From: CAYYFX01 sp046330135
GTDB taxonomy: Bacteria; ARS69
Assembly (NCBI GenBank): GCA_046330135.1
Contig: JAXLTI010000009.1
Coordinates: 1 to 64,000, forward strand
Reading direction: 5' to 3'
DNA length: 64,000 nucleotides
How positions within the stretch are numbered: position 1 is the first letter of the stretch; every line of letters starts with the position of its first letter. Shown in pieces: positions 8,440 to 16,851 of this stretch. The notes beneath the pieces are model-generated. The model ran no database searches and was not told where the DNA came from. It was given only the letters and a program-made list of their open reading frames with translations. A program made the translations under genes and the position numbers.

Positions 8440-9147
8440 ATGCGTAAGTTCTTCTTGGCTTCTTTCGTGATGACCGCCGTGCTCGCTATGGCGGCCAACG
8501 GGTTCGCGCTCGAGAAGCGGTCCGTGAACGATACGGCCACGCCTCAGGGCTGGAGCTCCGCTTCCACCTGCGCGATCGTCTACTACAACCGCTGCACCCT
8601 GTGGTCGTGGGCGTGGGGCGGCTTCGGCGCTGGCGACCGCTACGGCGTCTGTGCTGATGCTTGCTGCTCCGGCAACCTGGCCGCCACCCAGAACCGCGTG
8701 TTCACGGCGGCTCCCTCGGGCTACGGCTTCACGGGTACGGTGAGCGTGAAGGCTGCCGATGCGAACTGCTGCCCGACGGGTGCTGTCCTCGGTTCGCAGC
8801 CCTGGCTGCCCACCGGCCCGTTCGACGTGCACAACTGGAACGTCCCCGTTCCGTCGAAGTTCTGCATCATCTACACGTTCGGCCCGAACGGTGAAGGTCC
8901 GGCCCGCATCGGTACGGATCACCCGGCGGCCGGCCCGACGGGTCCCGCGGCTTGCGGGTTCTGCTACCCGACCACCCGCGTGAACCACTCGTTCTACTGG
9001 GGCACGGCGAACACGCCGGTGTGCCCGGGCTCGACGTTCTTCGACGGTATCTGCGACGCTCAGGCCCGTCTCGACATCGTGATGACCTGCAACGCCATCT
9101 CGGTCGAGCCGCAGACGTGGGGCAGCATCAAGAACCTGTACCGCTAA
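8440..9147 (+). CDS. Small Cys-rich secreted protein, probably highly expressed, function unknown
   Basis: A protein of 235 residues with a textbook signal peptide (MRKFFLASFVMTAVLAMAANGFA). The mature part has thirteen Cys, several in pairs (ACC, NCC, CGFC), suggesting disulfides, and many Trp, Gly and Pro. It ends with TWGSIKNLYR. I do not recognise a family. Codon use differs from the neighbours: GCT, GGT and CGT are frequent and the stop is TAA. With the strong promoter, stable 5' hairpin, good ribosome site and strong terminator, this points to high expression. The ATG at 8440 starts the signal peptide; the ATG at 8434, two codons earlier, is equally possible. The gene stands alone. A structural or surface-layer component, or a secreted binding protein, would fit. 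Confidence 0.85.
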   Translation: MRKFFLASFVMTAVLAMAANGFALEKRSVNDTATPQGWSSASTCAIVYYNRCTLWSWAWGGFGAGDRYGVCADACCSGNLAATQNRVFTAAPSGYGFTGTVSVKAADANCCPTGAVLGSQPWLPTGPFDVHNWNVPVPSKFCIIYTFGPNGEGPARIGTDHPAAGPTGPAACGFCYPTTRVNHSFYWGTANTPVCPGSTFFDGICDAQARLDIVMTCNAISVEPQTWGSIKNLYR

Positions 9148-9190
9148 CTCGGTCAGGGTTCGTCCTGCGCTTCACGGCGCAGAGCTCGAA

Positions 9191-9224
9191 GAGGGGCGCC
9201 GGTTTCGGCGCCCCTCCTTTTTTT
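9191..9224 (+). terminator. Rho-independent terminator
   Basis: A perfect 10-bp stem GAGGGGCGCC/GGCGCCCCTC with a six-base loop, followed by one C and seven T. It ends the transcript of the Cys-rich secreted protein. It is the only classical hairpin-plus-T-tract terminator I noticed in the window. Confidence 0.9.
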
Positions 9225-9281
9225 GCCCGGCGGGCATCGGCTCGTCCGCGCCGCGAGCACCGGCACGCCGCCCTCGGTCGC

Positions 9282-9311
9282 TTGACAGGTTCGGACTCAC
9301 GGTCGGACGAT
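9282..9311 (+). promoter_or_regulatory. Possible promoter for the three-gene sulfatase-like operon
   Basis: A full-consensus TTGACA (9282-9287), an 18-base spacer and a poor -10, GACGAT (9306-9311). An 8-bp hairpin (CGCGAGGC/GCCTCGCG, 9326-9347) would lie close to the 5' end of this RNA, about 30 bases before the ATG at 9379. Confidence 0.3.
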
Positions 9312-9378
9312 CCGGGCTCACTCTGCGCGAGGCTCGGTCGCCTCGCGACGTGCAGGATCCCCCACGAAGCGGTCTGAG

Positions 9379-11037
9379 ATGCGCGTCGGATACCGATGGG
9401 CGGCCGCGGCTCTCGTCCTCGTGGCCGCGTGCTCTCCGAGCGGCCGGCCGACGCGGAGCGTGCCGTTCGTGCTCGTCACCATCGACACCCTCCCCGCGGA
9501 TCGCGTGGGCTGCTACGGCTGCCCGACGGTGCGCACGCCCACCCTGGATCGACTGGCGCGCCGAGGCATCCAGGCGATCGACGCGATCTCTCCCGCCCCG
9601 CTGACGGCCGCGTCCCACACCACGATCCTCACCGGGCTCGATCCGCCGCGCCACGGCGTGCGCGAGAACGCGATGTTCCGGCTCGCGGACTCCGTCGCCA
9701 CCGTGGCCAGGCTCCTTCCCGCCGACGTGCGCAAGGGCGCGTTCGTGGGTGCCTTCCCGTTGGCGTCGCGTTTCGGGCTCGCTCCGGGATTCGATCGCTA
9801 CGACGACGACTTCTCCGGTCACACCGACCGCCGCCGGCCTCCGGAGCGGAAGGCGGAGACGGTCCTCGCCGCCGCCGCGAAGTGGCTCGCGGAGCCGAAT
9901 CGCGGCGCGAGACCGTTCGTCTGGGTCCATCTCTTCGATCCGCACTACCCGTACGAGTCGCCGGCGCCGTGGGCGCGCGTGGCCGCGAGCATTCCGGGCG
10001 GCGCCGCCTACGAGGGCGAGGTGGCGTACACGGACCGCGAGCTCGGCCGTTTCCTGGACGGGCTCGAGACCGGCTCGCCCGCGGCGAGCCCGACGGTGCT
10101 CGTCGTGGCCGATCACGGAGAGTCGTTCGGGGCGCACGGGGAGATCACGCACAGCCTCTTCGTCTACGACGCGACGCAACGCGTTCCGATGATCTTCGCG
10201 GGCCCCGACGTGCCCGCTCGGCTCGAGACCGCGCAGCGCCGGCTCGCGGACGTGACGCCCACGATCCTCGCCGCGTACGAGCAGCCGCGGCCGCCCGCCC
10301 TCGACGGAACGCCGCTTCGCGAGGCGCCGTCGGAGTCGGAAGCGTACGTCGAGACCGAGCACACCGAGCTGATGCTCGGCTGGGCGCCGCTCTTCGGCGT
10401 GCGGACGACGCAGTGGAAGTACATCCGCGCGCCGCGCTCCGAGCTGTACGACCTGGTGGCCGATCCCGCCGAGCTTCACAACCTCTTCGCCGAGAAGCCG
10501 GAAGTGGTGGCGAAGCTCTCCGCGTACGTGGACGACGTGCTCGCCTCCCAGAGCGACGTCGCGCCGACACCGATCGACGACGAGACCGCGGAGCGCCTGC
10601 GCAGCCTCGGGTACGTCGCCACCGTGTCCGCGCCGAAGAAGGTCGAGCACGGCAAGGATCCGAAAGACGGCGCCGCGGGGTGCGCGGCCTTGTTCTGGGG
10701 CGAAGAGGCGTACTCGCGCTCGGACTTCGTGGCGGCGCAGCGCTACCTCCTGGAGGCGATGCGCCTGGACCCCACCAACAAGGAGGCGTGCTCGTTCCTC
10801 GCCGGCACGTACCACGGCCTCGGGCGCTACGAGATGGCCGTGGACTACGCGCGCCGATCGCTCGAGCTGTCGCCCCACATCAACGAGGCGCCGGTGCACG
10901 CGACGCTCGGCGAGTGCCTGCTGCTCCTGGGCCGGCCCGCGGAAGCGATTCCGCACCTCGAGAAGGCGCGCGAGCACCGAGCCTACGATCCGAAGCTCGA
11001 CCGTCTCCTCTCGGAGGCGAGGGAGCGACTCAAGTGA
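9379..11037 (+). CDS. Sulfatase-like TPR lipoprotein 1 of operon
   Basis: A protein of 552 residues with a lipobox VAAC (Cys18). The alkaline-phosphatase/sulfatase-fold domain shows TIDTLPADR for metal binding and, later, DHGESFGAHGE. The nucleophile segment reads TAASH (76-80), so Thr76 replaces the Cys/Ser needed for formylglycine and the usual Pro is Ala. A short helical-repeat region follows (about 430-550), with repeats such as ACSFLAGTYHGLGRYEMAVD. It is the first gene of a three-gene run of related lipoproteins; its TGA overlaps the next GTG (GTGA), so translation is coupled. Cell-envelope ester hydrolase or transferase is the safest reading; the substrate is unknown. Confidence 0.8.
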   Translation: MRVGYRWAAAALVLVAACSPSGRPTRSVPFVLVTIDTLPADRVGCYGCPTVRTPTLDRLARRGIQAIDAISPAPLTAASHTTILTGLDPPRHGVRENAMFRLADSVATVARLLPADVRKGAFVGAFPLASRFGLAPGFDRYDDDFSGHTDRRRPPERKAETVLAAAAKWLAEPNRGARPFVWVHLFDPHYPYESPAPWARVAASIPGGAAYEGEVAYTDRELGRFLDGLETGSPAASPTVLVVADHGESFGAHGEITHSLFVYDATQRVPMIFAGPDVPARLETAQRRLADVTPTILAAYEQPRPPALDGTPLREAPSESEAYVETEHTELMLGWAPLFGVRTTQWKYIRAPRSELYDLVADPAELHNLFAEKPEVVAKLSAYVDDVLASQSDVAPTPIDDETAERLRSLGYVATVSAPKKVEHGKDPKDGAAGCAALFWGEEAYSRSDFVAAQRYLLEAMRLDPTNKEACSFLAGTYHGLGRYEMAVDYARRSLELSPHINEAPVHATLGECLLLLGRPAEAIPHLEKAREHRAYDPKLDRLLSEARERLK

Positions 11038-12911
11038 GCGAATCCGGTGCACGCGCTCGGAGGGCCGTGGCGGCGCTCCTCGTGGTGCTCGCGTCCGCCT
11101 CGTGCGCGCGACGCGAGAGCGCCCGGGACGAGGCGACGCCGGACACCGGCCCGCCCCGCGATCTCCTCCTCCTGACGCTCGACACGTTCCGCGCCGACCG
11201 CGCGGGTTGCTTCGGGTACCCGGGCGGCCTGACGCCCGCGATCGACCGCGCGCTCCGTCCCGCGCTGCTCGCTCGCGACGCCTACGCGCCGGCGCCGCTC
11301 ACGGCCGTGTCGCACGCGACGATCCTCACCGGCCTCCAGCCCTACCACCACGGCGTGCGCGAGAACGGCTTGTTCACGCTCCCCGACTCGGTGACCACGC
11401 TGGCCGCGCACCTCTCCCGCCACGGCTTCCGCACGGCGGCGTTCATCGCGGCCTTCCCGCTCGAGAAGCGCTTCGGCTTCGCGCAGGGCTTCGCGTCGTT
11501 CGACGAGGACCTCGGCCCCGATCCCGGGCTCGGCACGTACTACGCGGAGCGGCCGGCGCGCGAGGTCGTCGATCGAGTCCTCGCCTGGACGCGCGGTCTC
11601 GCGCGCGACGACCGCGCATTCCTCTGGGCCCACTTCTTCGACGCCCACCAGCCTCACCGGGCTTCTGCGGCGCTTCGCCGCCTGCCCGCGCCCGGCGACT
11701 ACGAGCGCGAGATCCGCGAGATGGACGGGCAGATCGGCCGGCTACTGCGCGGTCTCGAGGAGGCGGGGCGCCGCCCGCTCCTCGCCATCGTCTCCGACCA
11801 CGGCGAAGGGCTCGGCCAGCACCGCGAGCTGACGCACGGCATCCTCCTGCACGAAGAGACGATGCACGGCCTGATCGGCATCGCGGGCCCGCGCGGCAGC
11901 GCCGTGGCGGGCCGGCTCCACGGAGTTCGCCAGACGGTCGCCACCTACGCGGACATCGCGCCGACGCTCTTGGACGCGCTCGGGCTGCCGCCGATGGCGG
12001 ACCGGGACGGAACCTCGCTCCTGGCCCCGGCCTCGCCGGAAGGCGCCTACGGCGAGACCTATTACCCCATGCTGCAGTACCGCTGGAGCCCGCTCCTCTC
12101 CTGGCGCGACGACCGCTGGGCGTACCTCGAGGGACCGCATCGCGAGCTCTACGATCGCGCGGCCGATCCGGGCGAGCTGCGGAACGTCGCGGCGGAGCAC
12201 CCGGACGTGGTCGACTCGCTCAGCCGCCGCATCGCCGACGTGGCCAGCGCGCCGCCGGAGCCGTCCGGGGACACGCTCGATCCGGGCGCGCGGGAGAAGC
12301 TGCTCGCGCTGGGCTACATCGCCTCGCGGCGCGCCGGGTACGATCCGAAGAAGGACCCGAGCGACTACATCGACGCGGTGAATTCGCTCTTCCACGGCAT
12401 GACGCTCGTCTCCGAAGGCAAGGCGAGCGAAGCGCTGCCCGCGCTGCGCTCCGCGTACGCCGCGGATCCCGAGAACGCGGTGACGGTCTTCTACCTCGCG
12501 AGCTGCTTGCGCGAGCTGGGCGATGTCGGCACGGCGATGACGTACTACCAGCGCGCGATCCAGCTGGATCCGCGCGTGGCGGAGGCGTGGGCCCATCTCG
12601 CCGTGCTGCGCTTCGACCGCGGCGAAAAGGAGGCGGCGTTCCGGCTGCTCGACGACGGGCTCCGCGTGAACCCGGAGGCCTTCGCGCTCCTGATGACCGC
12701 CGGCGAGCTCTCGCGGGACGAAGGGAGGCTGGAGGAGGCGAAGGGACGCTTCGAGCACGCCGCGTCGGTGGAGCCGAAGCGGTTCGAGCCGTGGTCGGCC
12801 CTCGCGGACCTCGCCGAGCGGCGCGGCGACGTCGCGGAGGCCCGCAAGCTCCGCGAGCGGGCGCAGAAGCTCTCGCCCGCGGACTCCGCGCGCGCCGGAG
12901 CAGCGCGATGA
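11034..12911 (+). CDS. Sulfatase-like TPR lipoprotein 2 of operon
   Basis: A protein of 625 residues starting at GTG, which overlaps the preceding stop by four bases. Lipobox ASASC (Cys24); hydrolase domain about 40-400 with TLDTFRADR and DHGEGLGQHRE; nucleophile segment TAVSH (90-94) with Thr in place of Cys/Ser; TPR repeats from about 450 to the end. It is a close tandem duplicate of the next gene: in residues 41-100, 53 of 60 positions are identical. An earlier in-frame start is rejected because it lies deep inside the previous gene. Its TGA overlaps the next ATG (ATGA). The duplication suggests either dosage or two related substrates. Confidence 0.8.
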   Translation: MSESGARARRAVAALLVVLASASCARRESARDEATPDTGPPRDLLLLTLDTFRADRAGCFGYPGGLTPAIDRALRPALLARDAYAPAPLTAVSHATILTGLQPYHHGVRENGLFTLPDSVTTLAAHLSRHGFRTAAFIAAFPLEKRFGFAQGFASFDEDLGPDPGLGTYYAERPAREVVDRVLAWTRGLARDDRAFLWAHFFDAHQPHRASAALRRLPAPGDYEREIREMDGQIGRLLRGLEEAGRRPLLAIVSDHGEGLGQHRELTHGILLHEETMHGLIGIAGPRGSAVAGRLHGVRQTVATYADIAPTLLDALGLPPMADRDGTSLLAPASPEGAYGETYYPMLQYRWSPLLSWRDDRWAYLEGPHRELYDRAADPGELRNVAAEHPDVVDSLSRRIADVASAPPEPSGDTLDPGAREKLLALGYIASRRAGYDPKKDPSDYIDAVNSLFHGMTLVSEGKASEALPALRSAYAADPENAVTVFYLASCLRELGDVGTAMTYYQRAIQLDPRVAEAWAHLAVLRFDRGEKEAAFRLLDDGLRVNPEAFALLMTAGELSRDEGRLEEAKGRFEHAASVEPKRFEPWSALADLAERRGDVAEARKLRERAQKLSPADSARAGAAR

Positions 12912-14788
12912 GGCGGCGCATCGCTTCCCGCGCGACGATCGCGGCGGCGCTCGCCCTGACGATCGCCCTGGCGTCCTGCGCGCGACGCGAGCGCGCGCGC
13001 GAGGAAGCGCCAGCCGAGCCGGGCCCGCCTCGCGACCTCGTCCTGCTCACCCTCGACACGTTCCGCGCGGATCGCGCGGGCTGCTTCGGCAACCCTTCGG
13101 GCCTCACGCCCTCCATCGATCGCGCCCTCCGTCACGCCCTGCTCGTCCGCGACGCCTACGCGCCGGCGCCGCTGACGGCCGTGTCCCACGCGACCATTCT
13201 CTCGGGGCTCGAGCCGTATCACCACGGCGTGCGCGACAACGGCCTGTTCGTGCTCTCCGACTCCGTGACCACGCTCGCCGAGCACCTCTCCAAGCACGGC
13301 TTCCGGACGGCCGGCTTCGTGGCCGGGTACCCGCTCGTGAAGCGCTTCGGCTTCAGCCAGGGCTTCGCGACGTTCGACGACACGCTCGGTCCCGACCCCG
13401 GCCTCGGCACCTACTACGCGGAGCGGCCGGCGCGGGAGGTGGTCGACCGGGTGCTCGCGTGGATCCGCGGTCTCGCCCCTTCGGACCGCGCGTTCGTGTG
13501 GGCGCACTTCTTCGATCCGCATCATCCCTACCAACCGCTCCCGGCGCTGCGACGCCTGCCCGTCCCGGGCGACTACGAGCGCGAGATCCGCGGCATGGAC
13601 GTGCAGATCGGTCGCCTCCTGCACGGTCTCGAGGAGGCGGGCCGCCGCCCGCTCCTCGCGATCATCTCGGACCACGGCGAAGGTCTCGGCGAGCACCGCG
13701 AGGTCACGCACGGGATCCTCCTGCACGAGGAGACGCTGCACGGCGTCCTCGGGATCGCGGCGCCGCGCGGCAGCGAGCTCGCGGCGAAGCTGCGCGGCGT
13801 CCGGGTGACCGTCACGGGCTATCCGGACCTCGCGCCCACGCTCCTGGACGCGCTCGGCGTGGAGCCCATGCCGAACGTCGATGGGGCCTCGCTGCTCGGC
13901 GCGACGGAGGGGAGCGGCGTCTACGGCGAGACGTACGACCCGATGCTGCACTACCGGTGGAGTCCGCTCCTCTGCTGGCGGGACGACCGCTGGTCCTACG
14001 TCGAGGGGCCGCACGCGGAGCTGTTCGATCGCGTGACGGATCCGGCCGAGACGAAGAACGTCGCGGCGGAGCACGCGGACGTCGTGGAGGCGTTCAGCCG
14101 GAAGATCGGGGCGGTCGAGAGCCCGCCGGCCGCCTCTTCGGGCGAGCCCCTGGACGCCGAGGCGCGCCGGAAGCTCGCCGCGCTGGGCTACCTCGGGACC
14201 CAGCAGGCAGGCTACGACGCGAAGAAGGATCCGAAGGACTACATCGACGTCCTGAACCAGCTCTTCCACGGCATCCTGCTCGTCTCCGAATCGAAGGAGT
14301 CCGAGGCGCTGCCGTTCCTGCGCGCGGCCTACGCCGCCGATCCGCAGAACTCCATGGCGGTCCTCTATCTCGGAATGACGTATCGGAAGCTCGGGGACCT
14401 CGCTTCCGCCACGACGTACTTCCAGAAGGCGATCGAGCTGGACCCGCGATCGGCGGAGGCGTGGGCCCATCTCGCCCTGATTCGCTACGATCGCGGGGAA
14501 ACGCCGGAGGCGATCGGGCTCGTCGAGAAGGGACTGCTCGCGAATCCGGATTCCTTCGCGCTGCTGATGACCGCAGGCTTCCTCCACCGGAAGGTCGGAC
14601 GCCTCCGGGAGGCGCAGCGCGAGTACGAGCGCGCCGCCGAGGTCGAGCCGAAGCGTGCGGAGCCGCTGTCCGAGTTGGCGAGCCTCGCCGACGGCCGCGG
14701 CGACGCCGCGGAAGCACGGACGCTTCGCGATCGGGCGGGTCGGCTCGCCGCGGAAGGACCCGCGGCACCGCCGCCGGGCGCGGAATGA
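12908..14788 (+). CDS. Sulfatase-like TPR lipoprotein 3 of operon
   Basis: A protein of 626 residues. Lipobox LASC (Cys24), hydrolase domain with TLDTFRADR and DHGEGLGEHRE, nucleophile segment TAVSH (90-94), and C-terminal TPR repeats (about 450-620). It is a tandem paralogue of the preceding gene, alike over its whole length including the TPR part, so the two arose by duplication of the entire gene. The ATG at 12908 overlaps the upstream TGA and starts the signal peptide. The TPR regions probably bind partners at the membrane; what the three paralogues act on cannot be read from sequence. Confidence 0.8.
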   Translation: MRRRIASRATIAAALALTIALASCARRERAREEAPAEPGPPRDLVLLTLDTFRADRAGCFGNPSGLTPSIDRALRHALLVRDAYAPAPLTAVSHATILSGLEPYHHGVRDNGLFVLSDSVTTLAEHLSKHGFRTAGFVAGYPLVKRFGFSQGFATFDDTLGPDPGLGTYYAERPAREVVDRVLAWIRGLAPSDRAFVWAHFFDPHHPYQPLPALRRLPVPGDYEREIRGMDVQIGRLLHGLEEAGRRPLLAIISDHGEGLGEHREVTHGILLHEETLHGVLGIAAPRGSELAAKLRGVRVTVTGYPDLAPTLLDALGVEPMPNVDGASLLGATEGSGVYGETYDPMLHYRWSPLLCWRDDRWSYVEGPHAELFDRVTDPAETKNVAAEHADVVEAFSRKIGAVESPPAASSGEPLDAEARRKLAALGYLGTQQAGYDAKKDPKDYIDVLNQLFHGILLVSESKESEALPFLRAAYAADPQNSMAVLYLGMTYRKLGDLASATTYFQKAIELDPRSAEAWAHLALIRYDRGETPEAIGLVEKGLLANPDSFALLMTAGFLHRKVGRLREAQREYERAAEVEPKRAEPLSELASLADGRGDAAEARTLRDRAGRLAAEGPAAPPPGAE

Positions 14789-14893
14789 TCGGCGGAACGA
14801 CGCCCCCGAAGCGGCGCCGACTTGGTACAATCAACGAGCGTGGCGAGCGCACGCGCCCGCGGCTTCGACCCCCCACGAGACGGCGCGCGGCGG

Positions 14894-14922
14894 TTGACGA
14901 GTCGCCGTTCTTGGTCGATTCT
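14894..14922 (+). promoter_or_regulatory. Possible promoter for the lytic transglycosylase gene
   Basis: TTGACG (14894-14899), a 17-base spacer and GATTCT (14917-14922), in a patch that is visibly less G+C-rich than its surroundings. This would give a leader of about 120 bases before the TTG start at 15050. Confidence 0.35.
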
Positions 14923-15049
14923 CACAATTCGTAGCTCTCTCGGACGCCTTTCGGTTCATCCGAGCGGGCAGAATGCCGATGCCCAGGGGAAGAGTCCGGG
15001 ACCGCCGGCCCGCGGCCCCTCCCCCGACCCTCTCCGAGGAGGGCTCTCT

Positions 15050-16825
15050 TTGCGTTTTTCGACTCGTCTCCTCGTCGGCTGCGCGTCGGCGATCCTCTGC
15101 GGCTGCTCCGGCCATCCCGCTCCGGTGGCGGATCTGGAGCCCGCGGTCGCCCCCACGGAGGACGTCTCCCCGGCGGCGAACGCGCTCGAGCAGGCCAACA
15201 CGGAGTACCTGGAGGGGGTCCGGGCGTTCGTCCGGGAGGACTACCACAGCGCCGAGACGCATTTCCATCACGTGCAGGAGACGCTCGCGTTCGCCGGCTC
15301 CGAAGAGGCGGCCGCGCTCGACGCGCGGGATGCCGAGACGCTGCTCGCGAAGGCCGAGTACTTCCTCGAGAAGATCTCGGAGACCGGGTACGCCTCCGCC
15401 CCCGAGACGCCGCCCGCCGAGGGCGAGACGCCTCCCGCCGCCGCGCCGGGCTGGGAAGTCGCCTACGGATCGATCACGCCGATCCGGAACCGCGACGTGG
15501 ACCGCTGGATGGAGTACTTCCTCGGGGACGGCCGCGCCATCTTCCAGAAGTGGCTGGATCGCAAGGCCACGTACGACCCCGTCTTCCGCGCCACGCTCTC
15601 GCGGCATCACCTCCCGCCGGAGCTGGTGTGGCACTCGATGATCGAGAGCGGCTACTCACCGAACGCGTACTCGTGGGCGCACGCGGTGGGGCTCTGGCAG
15701 TTCGTGCTGCAGACGGGACGTCGCTACGGTCTCCGCTCGGATTGGTGGGTGGACGAGCGGCGCGACCCGGCCCGCGCCTCCGAGGCCGCGGCCACGTACC
15801 TGACGGAGCTCTTCACGGAGTTCCAGGACTGGGAGCTCGCGCTCGCCGCGTACAACGTCGGCGAGGGGCGCGTGAGGAAGCAGATCGCGCGGCAGGACAC
15901 GCGCGACTACTGGAAGCTGCACCTGCCGCGCGAGACCATGAACCACATTCCGAAGGTGTACGCGGCGTGCTTGATCGGCAGCGAGCCGGAGCGCTACGGC
16001 TTCTCGGCGCCGCACGGAGAGCCGGCCGCCCCGGACTCGATCACGGTCGCGGGCTGCGTGGACTTCCAAGCGCTGGGCGAGTGCGCGGGCGTGGACCCGT
16101 ACGTGATCGCCGACCTGAACCCGGCCCTCATCCGCCGTTGCACGCCCCCGGACGAGGAGCACTGGACGGTGTACCTCCCCGCGGGGACGTCGGAGCGCGC
16201 GAAAGAAGCGCTCGCGAACCTCCCCGAGGATCGTCGCGTGCGCTGGGCGCACCACGCCGTCCGGCGCGGCGAGACCCTGTCGCGGATCGCCGGCCTCTAC
16301 GCCACGACGGTCGAGGCGATCGTCGAAGCGAACCGCCTGCACAGCAAGCACCGCGTGAGCGTCGGCCAGGACCTCCTGATTCCGCAGGGGCGCTCGTCGG
16401 GCGCGAACCCTCCCACCCTCGCCTACGCGGACGCCAGCGCCGTGCGCTCGCCACGCTCGCGGGTCGCCCCGAGCAGTCCGAATCCGGGGTCGAGCGCCAG
16501 CACTCCCGCCACGGGCGTCTACACGGTGCGTCGCGGGGACACGCTCTCGACCATCGCGCAGCGCTACGGGACGTCCACGGGGCAACTGCGGCGCATGAAC
16601 CGCATCGGCCGCCACATCTTCCCGGGCCAGCGGATCAAGGTGCCCTCGCGGGAGCGGCTCGGCCATCGCACGGAAGAGGCGCGCCTGTTGCGCGTCCAGC
16701 CCGGCGACACGCTCTGGACGATCGCTCAGGCGCACGGCGTGAGCGTCGCGGACCTTCTCCGCGCGAACGACCTCGGGCGCGACGCGCTGATTCGCACGGG
16801 GCAGACGCTCCGCCTGCCGCGCTGA
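15050..16825 (+). CDS. mltD: Membrane-bound lytic murein transglycosylase (MltD-like) with three LysM domains
   Basis: A protein of 591 residues that cleaves peptidoglycan glycan strands in the periplasm. Seen: signal peptide with lipobox LCGC; an SLT domain with catalytic Glu199 in WHSMIESGYSPNA, followed by GLWQF and AYNVGEGRV, the usual soluble-lytic-transglycosylase motifs; and three LysM modules (about 400-450, 487-530 and 545-590), each with the R-x-GDTL/GETL-x-x-IA opening. A family member with LysM repeats of this order is MltD. The TTG start is chosen because GAGGAGG lies seven bases upstream and it begins the signal peptide directly; upstream in-frame codons give a long Arg-rich leader. 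It ends 26 bp from the convergent WecA-like gene. Confidence 0.88.
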   Translation: MRFSTRLLVGCASAILCGCSGHPAPVADLEPAVAPTEDVSPAANALEQANTEYLEGVRAFVREDYHSAETHFHHVQETLAFAGSEEAAALDARDAETLLAKAEYFLEKISETGYASAPETPPAEGETPPAAAPGWEVAYGSITPIRNRDVDRWMEYFLGDGRAIFQKWLDRKATYDPVFRATLSRHHLPPELVWHSMIESGYSPNAYSWAHAVGLWQFVLQTGRRYGLRSDWWVDERRDPARASEAAATYLTELFTEFQDWELALAAYNVGEGRVRKQIARQDTRDYWKLHLPRETMNHIPKVYAACLIGSEPERYGFSAPHGEPAAPDSITVAGCVDFQALGECAGVDPYVIADLNPALIRRCTPPDEEHWTVYLPAGTSERAKEALANLPEDRRVRWAHHAVRRGETLSRIAGLYATTVEAIVEANRLHSKHRVSVGQDLLIPQGRSSGANPPTLAYADASAVRSPRSRVAPSSPNPGSSASTPATGVYTVRRGDTLSTIAQRYGTSTGQLRRMNRIGRHIFPGQRIKVPSRERLGHRTEEARLLRVQPGDTLWTIAQAHGVSVADLLRANDLGRDALIRTGQTLRLPR

Positions 16826-16851
16826 CGCCTCGACGCTCTGACTGAGGATGA

